Source of the DNA: Hominisplanchenecus_A murintestinalis
Lineage (GTDB): Bacteria > Bacillota > Clostridia > Lachnospirales > Lachnospiraceae
Assembly: GCF_943193015.1 (NCBI RefSeq)
Contig: NZ_CALPCM010000002.1
Span: 1 to 64,000, forward strand
Direction of reading: 5' to 3'
DNA length: 64,000 nt
Below are positions 51,567 to 60,900 of the stretch, piece after piece. The notes below the pieces were generated by a model that saw only the letters and a list, made by a program, of their open reading frames with translations, was not told the DNA's origin and did not search any database. Every line of letters starts with the position of its first letter. Within the stretch, counting starts at the first letter, position 1. The translations under genes and the position numbers were made by a program.

Positions 51567-53840
51567 TTATTTAAAATCTTTCTCATAAAGGATAATCCGG
51601 TCTTCACTGTCATATCGCTTCTTGCTCAGAATCATCCCCAATTTGCGCAATCCAAGTTTCTCTGAATTCCTGATAGCGTCATCTACGATATCTTTCACGT
51701 CCAGTACCGTCACCGGATGTTCAGACGTCTGTTTCTCCCCAATGCGGTTATACAAGACCATTGTAGCCATATCGTCTATCTTATAATCCTCGTCGAATGC
51801 ATACGTTTTCCCGAAAGCCACCAGCTCATCGTTGGTGAAAATCGGCACCGTTACCTCAGAGGTAAACTTCTCTGCCAGCTCCGGATGCCTGTCAAATAAT
51901 GCTTTCAGAAGATGTTTCTCATCTTCAAGAATAATTACCAGTCCATCCGTACGGAATTCCATTGCCTTAGCAAGCTGCTTTGCAACGCTGTCAGACAAAT
52001 CCCCGGCTTCTTCGATGATCAGAGTTCCTCCTGCAATCTTTGCCACCGTGCTGGGAATATCTTTCTTATTAAAATCCTCCGCATAAATTTTTGCCACCCT
52101 TGCAGAGTTTTCCCCTTTATATTTGCTCAATGCCTTTGCAATGCGGATAGCCAGTGTAGTTCTCCCACTTCCCGGAAGCCCCGTAATCACAACATTCCCG
52201 CTCCTGGATGTCCTATCCAGCTTCACTTTCTGCTTCGCATCCTGGAGAGCTGCCGCGATCTGCTCCCGCAGTCCCTGGATAGATGAAAAATAGGAAAAAA
52301 TATACTGCTCCTCTAAAGTAAGCTGGGGAATGGCATTTGAAACGGATTCTTTCTTTGCTTCCTCTTTTGCTGCATTTGGTTCTGCCGTATTGGGACGCAT
52401 ATTTTCTACGCCTGCTGCGCGCTCCAGCGCGGCAGATAAATCTATCGTATCACCTGCCGGTTTCTGTGTGTCAGTTTCCGGTACCTGTGAAACTTCTCCG
52501 GTTTCCCGGATTTCAGCAGATATTCCTTCTTCTTCCGTTTCTGCCTTCGGCTGTTCCGCCCCTTTTTGTGCCTCTGTATCCGTCCCCGGAACCTCCGGAA
52601 CTTTTTCTTCCTCCGATTCCTTTGTTTCCGCTTCTGATTCCTCCTGCGCCGGTTCACTCTCCTCTTCTGCCATTGCCTGTTCCTCTGTTCCCACTGCCAT
52701 TGCCATCAGCACGTCGTCAATATTTTCCTTTGGGGGCTCTGTCCGTTCCTCTGTCTGTGCGGTTCCGCTGTGGACAGGCTTGTCATTCATCGGCTCAATG
52801 ATTCCCTCGTCGCTTTCTTTCCTCGTTATATCAGACACAAGCTCCCTCATGCTGTTTGCAATCTCCCGCTGCAAATCCTCCACACTGGGCTCCTGCTTAT
52901 CAGAATTCTCTCCCGGAATCTCTTTTGGGCTGTTCTCACCCTCAGCAGAAACTTCCTCCGCGCTCTTTTCCTGTTCAATCTCCGCCTCTTTGTGCTCTTC
53001 CTCTGTCCTTTCCGGTCCGGTATGGTACCGCCAGCTATTATCCTGGTCTTCCTTTTCTGCCTGCGCTTCTGCCGCATGCTGAGATACTGCCTGCGCCAGT
53101 TCTTTTTCCGTTTCTGAAATAATATTGTCCGTAATCGCTTCCTCTTCCGATGTAGGCATTTTTTCCGTAATAACCTTCTCCAGCGTCGGCACAGCCGCCT
53201 CTACCAGCTCTGCTTTATTCGGCGTCAGCTCGTCCCTATGCTCATAGATTGCACGCTGCTCTGCCGTCAAAGGTGTCAGCCTGCTCTTAAGCTCCAGAGC
53301 TTTAATGACATAGTCCCCCTGCCGGAACCAGAGCACCAAATCATCACACTCTTCCACGCATTTCTGTTCTTCACCTGCTTTATAATAGAGAAGCGCCAGC
53401 TCATATGCCCACTTTTCTGTATACTCCTTCTCCTTGTATTCCTCCAGGATCGCAATCTGCTCCTCAAGCCTGGAACCCCGTCCTTTATAAATCTTATACT
53501 TCAGCACATAGCGTGAATAATCATTCGGCGCAATATCTGCAAACTCGCTGTAATATTCAATAGCCTCGTCAAACTCCCTCATCTGAATCGCTACTTCTGC
53601 CAGGCGGTAAACAATCATACGTCCCCCCTGAGCTCGCCGATAAGCCCGCATCAGAACATCCCTGCTGTCCTCCAGCCTGTCATTTGCTTCGTATATTTCG
53701 CTGACCATACAGAGTGTCCTTGCATTCCGAACCCGCTTCCAGTCAACCGTATCTGCAATCTTTGCCGCATCTTCATAGTTGTCATTTTCAACCAGTCTGT
53801 TGATTTCCTCCAGCTTCAAGCTGTATTCATATTTATCCAA
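51567..53840 (-). CDS. TPR protein with C-terminal AAA ATPase domain
   Basis: The protein has 757 residues. TPR-like helical repeats fill about 1-200 (NYEDAAKIADTVDWKRVRNA, EFDEAIEYYSEFADIAPND). An acidic disordered middle runs from about 225 to 490 (Glu/Pro/Ala/Gln-rich), and a CbxX/SpoVK-like AAA domain closes it (VVITGLPGSGRTTLAIRIAK, GGTLIIEEAGDLSD, GLVIILEDEKHLL). No membrane segment is present. The frame opens with GTG 53849, but TTG 53840 has GAGGTG at six bases and is my choice. Role unknown; it sits between glycosidase genes on the same strand, though functional linkage is not evident. Confidence 0.75.
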   Translation of the reverse strand: MDKYEYSLKLEEINRLVENDNYEDAAKIADTVDWKRVRNARTLCMVSEIYEANDRLEDSRDVLMRAYRRAQGGRMIVYRLAEVAIQMREFDEAIEYYSEFADIAPNDYSRYVLKYKIYKGRGSRLEEQIAILEEYKEKEYTEKWAYELALLYYKAGEEQKCVEECDDLVLWFRQGDYVIKALELKSRLTPLTAEQRAIYEHRDELTPNKAELVEAAVPTLEKVITEKMPTSEEEAITDNIISETEKELAQAVSQHAAEAQAEKEDQDNSWRYHTGPERTEEEHKEAEIEQEKSAEEVSAEGENSPKEIPGENSDKQEPSVEDLQREIANSMRELVSDITRKESDEGIIEPMNDKPVHSGTAQTEERTEPPKENIDDVLMAMAVGTEEQAMAEEESEPAQEESEAETKESEEEKVPEVPGTDTEAQKGAEQPKAETEEEGISAEIRETGEVSQVPETDTQKPAGDTIDLSAALERAAGVENMRPNTAEPNAAKEEAKKESVSNAIPQLTLEEQYIFSYFSSIQGLREQIAAALQDAKQKVKLDRTSRSGNVVITGLPGSGRTTLAIRIAKALSKYKGENSARVAKIYAEDFNKKDIPSTVAKIAGGTLIIEEAGDLSDSVAKQLAKAMEFRTDGLVIILEDEKHLLKALFDRHPELAEKFTSEVTVPIFTNDELVAFGKTYAFDEDYKIDDMATMVLYNRIGEKQTSEHPVTVLDVKDIVDDAIRNSEKLGLRKLGMILSKKRYDSEDRIILYEKDFK

Positions 53841-53948
53841 AATATTCACCTCGACAATTTGCCTATAATTAAATCAAGTTTATCACACCTCTATACGGAT
53901 GTCAAAGAATAACCTGCCTTCCAGAGCAAAAAGGGCAACACAGCAAAA

Positions 53949-53986
53949 CGCCGCGGCAGACGAATTTTTTTCTATCTGCCACGGCG
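53949..53986 (-). terminator. Terminator of the second fucosidase gene
   Basis: CGCCGCGGCAGA (53949-53960) and TCTGCCACGGCG (53975-53986) pair with one mismatch, and TTTTGC follows on the minus strand. It lies 16 bases after the fucosidase stop and separates it from the TPR-AAA gene. Confidence 0.75.
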
Positions 53987-54001
53987 CCTGCTGTCTGCCG
54001 T

Positions 54002-57000
54002 TTATTTCTTTATTTTCACACTGCGCACTTTGCTCGCCGGACTGTAAACTTTTCCCTTTTTCACAACTACTTTGTAGAAATTATTTCCTTTCTTCGCTTT
54101 CTTATCTACAAAAGTTGTCTGTTTTGCTTTTAACATCTTGACTTTTTTATATTTGCCATTTTTCTGCGACGCGCGGTAAATAATATAATTCTTTGCTCCT
54201 TTTACTTTCTTAAAGCTAATCTTCACATTCTTCCCTGCCGCCTTTGCCTTGAGCTTCGTTACCGCTTTGGGAAGCGTTATGCTTGCACCTGCGCTTTCCG
54301 CGCTATTTTTGTAAACTGCCCCCGATGAAACGGCCACTACCGTATAGGTAGACTTTTTTCCTCCTGCCGGCTTGTGATCTACATAAGAAAGCTTTGTCAC
54401 TGTGCCAATCTTCTTTGCTGCGCCATTCCCTATCCTGCGGTAAATCTCATAAGAAGCTGCGTTGGCAGATGCCTGAAAAGTTACTTTCACATCCCCGGTG
54501 CTTGTACTCACTGCTTTCACGCCTGCCGGTGCACGCAGAGCTGTAACTGCCGGCGTTGGTTTTGGAGCCGGGGAAGCTGTTTCCGGTTTAAGCGCTTTCT
54601 GTGCCTCTTCAAGAGCTTTCTGAAGCGCTTCTATCGTTTCCACTGATGCATTCGGATCCCTTTTGGCCGCTTTATGATACGCATCTGTAAAAGCCTTCCA
54701 GGATGTTTCCGTATAGTTCCCTTTCCCTGCATCGATGAACGCCTTCGCACGATTTACAGCAATATCGAGATTTTCCAGGGCTTTTTCCTGAGCTGCCACT
54801 TCCGGGTCTTCGCCCGCATACTTTATCCTGAATTTATCAATCACAGGGCTGTCTTTCTCATCTGCCGTAAAAATCAGCTCGCCATTTCCCTGAGCTATAA
54901 CTTTTACAGTAATCTCTGCCGCAAGGTTCTCTGCTACGCCTGTCTCACCGTATACATCCAGGCTTCCGTCCCTCACATTTGTACCGCCCCAGTTTAAAGT
55001 GTGGGGATTATCCTCTGTCCTGTCACTTCTATAAAAAGCGGTTACCGTATAGATTCCTCTCTTCGCCGCATAAAACGGAAGCTTTATCCTGTTTCCGTTT
55101 TTAAAGTTTTCAACAACTATGCCATCCTCTGTCTCGGCAACGCGCACTCTATCAGCCTCTGCTGAAACTTTCGAAAAATCCAGCTCAAAAGCTTCCGCTT
55201 CCACTGTCTTTAATGTATCGCTTCTGCTCGGGAAGTTAAATGGATTATCTGCCGTATAATTCCCGTCTTCTTTTTCCAGGGCATTCTTCGCATCCATCAG
55301 GTTCTTTGCGGCTGTCCTTAAAGCTTCCGGTGTAGACGCGCTGTCCGCTCTGCACTCTTTCAGCGCCGCCAATGCTTTTTCAAACTCTGCCACGGTCTGT
55401 CTCTTATAAGTATCTAAGTTTATAGATTCACATTCTTCCAAAATCCGCTCACTGTCAGCGTTATAAAGAACCACATTTGCGCTCGGCTCTGTGCTTATAC
55501 CCGCCCCTTGCGAACCGCTCAAAAGAATGAAATAGAAATCTTTTCCATCAACGATCCTGTCATCATGCGCCGGACTTCCGTTTTTATCATATGCCGTGAG
55601 TGTAACCTTCTTCACTGTCTCTCCATCTGCAAAAGTTACGCTCCCTGCTGTGTGTTCATAATTCACTCCCTGTTCCGCGCTTGCCGACTCCGTAATGTAA
55701 TGAATCGTTGCTTCTCCTTTAGAGCCGCCCTGCCTGATAATCTCAACTTCTATGGTTGCCCCATACACCAGGCCATATTTCTTTTGTTTTATATCGAATA
55801 TTCCGGTGCCGTCTGCATACTGCACCTTCGACAATCCAATAGCATCCTTTGTACACGTTATCTCAACCGTATGTTCCCCGTATTCCAGTTCCGGAGTAAC
55901 ATAAAGACATGCCCCCACTGACTTCGCAGACGCCCATGTATCCATGATACCTGCCGCTTTTCCATCAATCTTGATATCTGCCGTCCCATGTCCCGGATCT
56001 TTCTTTCCGAAAATCCATGCCTGGGTTCCTGTGAATGTAAAAGACGCCACACCATTTTTATTCGCATTTGACCACGCCGATCCAGCTTCTTCCTTTGACG
56101 CTCCGGCATTCATCTCCGCATCCTGATATGACCATGAGCTATCGAGTGTAAAATCCTGAATCGGAAGCTCTCTTAAATTTGAAGGAACTTTTATTGCTGC
56201 GCTGTCCAGTTCAAAACCTCTCACTGCCTTGAATACGCCTACATTATTAATCATCGGCGTAGAATACGCAGATTTAATATTGATACGTACCGCCGTGCCT
56301 TCTACCGGCACAGTTCTGCACAAACGCTTTGAAGAAACCGTAGCGCTCTCGTCAAAAAGCTGCCATTCCCCTTCTGTATCCTTATATTCTACCGAAAAAG
56401 AGGAAATCGTCTGCCCTTTCTGAATGTACTCTTCTATAGACACTACGTCAAAAACTCTCGCCTGTCCCAAATCGATTTCCAGGCTTCCTGTAGTCTCTCC
56501 TTCCGCGGGCGCCCAGTAGGTTTCATCATATTCCTGCCCGTCCGGTATTTCATCCAGTACATTTGCCGGAGAATATGCTTTTGCATTCCCCCATACCGAT
56601 GTAGCAGACGCCGTTACGCCTTCTGCTTTCGTGAAATCATTGGCGAATGTGCCTTTAATATTTTCACCTAACTGCTTAAATCTGTTTAACTGCTCTTCTG
56701 AAACTGCGCCTGTTTTATTTGGCGACATATTAAGCAGGAATGCAGCGCCGCGCCCTACAGACTCAAAATACATCTGTGCCAGCCTTCTCTCAGATTTGAG
56801 CGTATTTTCATTCGCCCCGTCTGTCCAGAACCATCCGCTAAGTATACGCGCATCTACCTCCGGCACAGACCACTGATCTCCGTCCGGTTTTCCTTCAATC
56901 GCACCCTGCGGCCTTGGAAACAGAGTCGTATTCTCATAACTCTCCCCCGCTGTAACCTTTGCCCATGTTGTAGTCGACGCCTTCCCTTCTTCATTCCCAA

Positions 57001-57886
57001 TCCAATGAATGCCTCCGGTGGAAGCAAGGGCAATATCTTCCTTCCCATTTTTTCCGTTTATCGCCGCATGTGTTCCGAATACCTGACAGCTGGGATTCCA
57101 TTTGCGGATTTCTCCCAGAATCCCTTTCCAATCAAATGTCTGCTCATTATTTGCATTTCCTTGTGCGCCGTCCATCCACCACTCTACAAACGCGTCGGAG
57201 CGTCTGTTCGGATTCCTGTTTCCATATTTATAGCTTCCGTCCTCCTTCTTCGCTGTGCATATTTCCTTTATGCTGTCGATATAAAGCTTATTGTAGTCCG
57301 TATACCCTCCTGTATTTTCTCTATTATTGTTGTCGCCAAAACACCCGTATTTATCTTCATGGATATCCCACGGAGACAGGTAGCATCCCATATCCAGATT
57401 ATACTTAGTACACGCGTCGGAAAGCTCCTCAAGGATATCTCCCTGATACCCTGCCTCACAAATATTGTAGGTTGTGGTTTCTGTGTCCCACAGACAAAGG
57501 CCATCGTGATGCTTTGCCGTGAGGATAATACGGCTAAACCCTGCTTCTTTTACCGCCTTCACGAGCCCTTCTGCATCAAATCCCTCCCGCAGCCCAAAAA
57601 TATCACTCGGCTCACGGGTACCATAATTTTCGCCCCATTCTATATTGTTATACGTATTTGGCCCGAAATGGCAGAAAACAGCCAGACCGGATTTCATATA
57701 ATGCAATTGCTCCGCGTTCGGTGTCGCGCCCCAGGCTTCCGGGGCTTCCACTTCCACATTCTGAAGATCCCCGTCTCTTACCATCCTGACGCCGGCTGCT
57801 TCTGCTTTCTGCAGATTGCCCATGCCGGAAACTGCCAACATTGCAGATAATGCCAGCGCCGCATACCGCCTTGCTCCTTTCTTCAT
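54002..57886 (-). CDS. Secreted GH29 alpha-L-fucosidase, multidomain, copy 2
   Basis: The protein has 1294 residues. Signal peptide (about 1-30), GH29 barrel (about 45-430) with VFCHFGPNTYNNIEWGENYG, LTAKHHDGLCLWDTETT, GCYLSPWDIHEDKYG and the nucleophile region VEWWMDGAQGN; then an F5/8C-like carbohydrate-binding domain (about 435-580), a jelly-roll domain (about 600-720, WIFGKKDPGHGTADIKIDG), a Calx-beta domain (about 725-830), two short helical linkers flanking a second jelly-roll (about 900-1020), an FN3 domain and the shared Lys-rich end. It would remove alpha-linked fucose from host or milk glycans at the cell surface. ATG 57886 follows GGAGG; the upstream 66-base extension lacks a site. 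Confidence 0.85.
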   Translation of the reverse strand: MKKGARRYAALALSAMLAVSGMGNLQKAEAAGVRMVRDGDLQNVEVEAPEAWGATPNAEQLHYMKSGLAVFCHFGPNTYNNIEWGENYGTREPSDIFGLREGFDAEGLVKAVKEAGFSRIILTAKHHDGLCLWDTETTTYNICEAGYQGDILEELSDACTKYNLDMGCYLSPWDIHEDKYGCFGDNNNRENTGGYTDYNKLYIDSIKEICTAKKEDGSYKYGNRNPNRRSDAFVEWWMDGAQGNANNEQTFDWKGILGEIRKWNPSCQVFGTHAAINGKNGKEDIALASTGGIHWIGNEEGKASTTTWAKVTAGESYENTTLFPRPQGAIEGKPDGDQWSVPEVDARILSGWFWTDGANENTLKSERRLAQMYFESVGRGAAFLLNMSPNKTGAVSEEQLNRFKQLGENIKGTFANDFTKAEGVTASATSVWGNAKAYSPANVLDEIPDGQEYDETYWAPAEGETTGSLEIDLGQARVFDVVSIEEYIQKGQTISSFSVEYKDTEGEWQLFDESATVSSKRLCRTVPVEGTAVRINIKSAYSTPMINNVGVFKAVRGFELDSAAIKVPSNLRELPIQDFTLDSSWSYQDAEMNAGASKEEAGSAWSNANKNGVASFTFTGTQAWIFGKKDPGHGTADIKIDGKAAGIMDTWASAKSVGACLYVTPELEYGEHTVEITCTKDAIGLSKVQYADGTGIFDIKQKKYGLVYGATIEVEIIRQGGSKGEATIHYITESASAEQGVNYEHTAGSVTFADGETVKKVTLTAYDKNGSPAHDDRIVDGKDFYFILLSGSQGAGISTEPSANVVLYNADSERILEECESINLDTYKRQTVAEFEKALAALKECRADSASTPEALRTAAKNLMDAKNALEKEDGNYTADNPFNFPSRSDTLKTVEAEAFELDFSKVSAEADRVRVAETEDGIVVENFKNGNRIKLPFYAAKRGIYTVTAFYRSDRTEDNPHTLNWGGTNVRDGSLDVYGETGVAENLAAEITVKVIAQGNGELIFTADEKDSPVIDKFRIKYAGEDPEVAAQEKALENLDIAVNRAKAFIDAGKGNYTETSWKAFTDAYHKAAKRDPNASVETIEALQKALEEAQKALKPETASPAPKPTPAVTALRAPAGVKAVSTSTGDVKVTFQASANAASYEIYRRIGNGAAKKIGTVTKLSYVDHKPAGGKKSTYTVVAVSSGAVYKNSAESAGASITLPKAVTKLKAKAAGKNVKISFKKVKGAKNYIIYRASQKNGKYKKVKMLKAKQTTFVDKKAKKGNNFYKVVVKKGKVYSPASKVRSVKIKK

Positions 57887-57911
57887 AAATGTCCTCCTTC
57901 TTTTTATATAG

Positions 57912-57951
57912 TGCGGCAGACCGATACCTTTCCCTTGGACAGCCTGCCGCA
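57912..57951 (-). terminator. Hairpin between the two fucosidase genes
   Basis: TGCGGCAG (57912-57919) and CTGCCGCA (57944-57951) are perfect eight-base arms around a 24-base loop. No T run follows on the minus strand, so it looks like a processing or partial-termination hairpin rather than a full terminator. It could set different levels of the two enzymes. Confidence 0.4.
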
Positions 57952-57963
57952 TTATTTATTTTA

Positions 57964-60900
57964 CTATTTCACTTTAAGAGTCTTTGCTTTGGAAGCTTTT
58001 CCATACACAAATGTTTTTCCGTTTTTGATAAATGCTTTTACCTGGAAGCTGTATTTTTTGCCCTTTTTCAGCTTTTTCACAACGAATGTTGTTTTCTTTG
58101 TTACGCCAACCCTCTTATAGCTGCCTTTCCCTGCCTTGCAGAAAACCGCATAGCCTTTGGCTTTCTTTACTTTTTTAAACGTCACTTTCGCTTTCTTTGG
58201 CTGCGTCTGCTTAACAGTAGTAATCTTTGTTTTCTTAGGACATGTCCCTGTCTTGACAAGCGCTGAATCCGCTCCCTGTCCCGCTTTATTTACAGCCGCT
58301 ACTTTAACAGAATACGGCGTCAGCTTTTTCAGCTTACTGATTTTCAGGCTGTTTCCGGTAACCGGATAACTCTTTAAAAGCTTTTTCCCCTGATAAACCG
58401 TCACAATATAACTATCAGCCTTCTCCACTTTATTCCATGAAACTTTAATAGACGAAATATCCGGCGCTGTCTTAACTCCTGTAACTGCCCCCGGCTTTCC
58501 GTTCTGGTCTTTTCCCGGATTACCGCTATTTCCCGGCGGGTTCTTACCCGGCTCATCCGAGGCGTTCAATTTTACAGTAACCTTACACCTCGCCTGCTTT
58601 CTATCATAGACGGCCGTTGCCGTAATGACAGCCTCCCCGTCTGACACCGCCGTTACCAGTCCGTTCTCATCTACAGATGCTACAGATGGGTTTGAACTTT
58701 CGAAGCTTACATCCTTATACATTGCATCTGAAGGAGTAATTACTGCCTTTAGCTGAAGCTTTGGATTTTGTTTCGTAAGCGTAGCCTCTTTCACATTCAG
58801 TGCAAGTTCCGTTACCTCTTTCCAACGGACGCCTTTTACCGTCAACGGAATCTGTACTTTCTGTAAACCGTCCTCTGTTCTCACGGTTATTACCACACTC
58901 CCGTCTGCAGATGCCGTTACCAGCCCATCTTCCGTAACTTCAGCCACTGCCGGATCTGAACTTTCAAAAATAATTTTTCCGGTCGCATTATATGGCTCTA
59001 ACTGCGGAACCAGCAACAGATATGGCATATCGGCCGTCAGTTCTGTTTCCTGCATTCCTTCAAAGGAAATTCCCGTCACCGGTATCTCTTCAACCGTTTT
59101 ATCTACACATTCAAATTGAAATTTATCCATCGTGGGTCCTTCCGGATTTGTACCGGAATCCGGTACCGTGAGTACCAGTCTGCCCGCTCCTTCCTGCATT
59201 ACCTCAATATTAAATTCTTCTGTTTTGTATGTGTCTGCATTTGGCCCAAAAACTTCCACCGTTCCGGTATTTACATTTGTTCCTCCCCAACTAAGCGCAT
59301 TTTTATTGTCCTGTGCCCTTCCGCTCTGATACGTCATTGTTACCTTATATATTCCTGCCTTAGGCGCATCAAATGGCAAAATAACCTCATTTCCGCGCGC
59401 AAACCAACTTACCTTTTTCCCATTGCTCGCTGTTGTATCATCCGTAATACGTATATGCTTCCCAGATGGTGCATTGGAAGCGTCCAAAATCCACGCCTCT
59501 GCTTCCGCTGTCTTCACCTCTTCACCTGTCGGAAGAATAAAAGGTTCTTCCTCTGTATAGGCTTCCCGCATGATCAGCTTTGCCCTTGCCTCTTCTAGCC
59601 GGTTCGCCGTCTCAACAACAGCATGGACGGGAACTTTATCTCCTGCGTTTATATATGCCTTCAATCTCTGGATAATCTTCTGCACTTCCTCTATGATATC
59701 CTGTGTGCTCTCCTGTTCAACTGCACTGACATACTGTCCATAATCGGTTCCCAAAGCCTCTTCCAGAATATCTTTTGCTTTTTCCAGTCTTTGCGGATCA
59801 TCTGCATCATGAATAGTAATTTTCATAGATGTATTAAACCCTAATGCCGCACCCTCTGTTTCCGTCAGGTCTACCGTAAAATAAAGGTCTCCCGTAACAC
59901 TTTTATCACGTGTAGTCCTTACAGGAAATGATTTTTCTTTTTCTCCGTCTGCAAAAACGAGTGTTCCGCTTATGCCATTGACATCATAATGACCTTGAAC
60001 TGCAGAACCCGGATTGTTCTCATAAACCACCGAAACCGTTCCCCGGCTTCCCCCGATACGTTTTACAACAATATCTGTAACCGTATCTTCTTCCACCTCA
60101 TATGTTCTCGTCTCAAACTGCAGCATTCCCTTTCCGCCGTTATTCAGCACTACCGCCGCATCCAGTCCGACTGTGCCTGTATTGGTAATCTTGAGCGTAT
60201 GGGAACCATCTTCTAAATCCTCAGACTCGTAAATCATCTGACCTGTTGACCTGCTGCCTGCTGCCGTATTCATAACAGCTACCTGTTCTCCGTCAATTTC
60301 AATATTTGCAGCGCCGTGTCCGGAATCCTTTGTTCCATACAGCCACACCTTACTCCCGGTAAAGTTCAGGGTCGCCTCCTTTCCCGCGCCCGCATACATG
60401 CTGTTTCCACCAAGAAAATGGCTTCCTGTCTCTGCCGTCCAGCCTGAATAAGTAAATCCTGCTCCATCGCTTATATCTGTATCCGTAACACTAATCACAT
60501 CCAGTTCATCCGGAATCCCTGTCCCTAATGCAAACGCTTCCGACGCCTGGTAAATGCCTACTTCGCTAATCAGAGGCACCGCCTCAGCAGCTGCAGTTCC
60601 CGTAATGTTTATCCTGATTTTATTTGCTTTTACTTCCCGGTTCCTGCAGATTCTCTTCGCCCCAATAGTAGTTCCGGATGCAAATTCCTGCCATTCACTG
60701 CTGCCTTCTGTCTGGTATTCCACCGTAAAACTGTTGATTCTCTGGCCAAGCTGAATAGCTTCTTCAATCGTTACCAGATCAAACCGCTTTGTTCCTCCCA
60801 AATCCAACGTCAGGCTTCCCGTGGTGCTTCCGTCATTCATAGTCCAGTAAGTATCATCATCTCCATCTATGACGTTTGCTGGGGAAAATTTAACATCATT

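Noticed and set aside
52330..53082. 250-residue Ser/Ala-rich plus-strand frame
   Set aside because: Mirror of the acidic low-complexity region of the TPR-AAA gene; such shadows arise from GAA/GAG-rich codons.
57005..57850. 281-residue plus-strand frame
   Set aside because: Antisense to the GH29 catalytic region, with no site and no domain.
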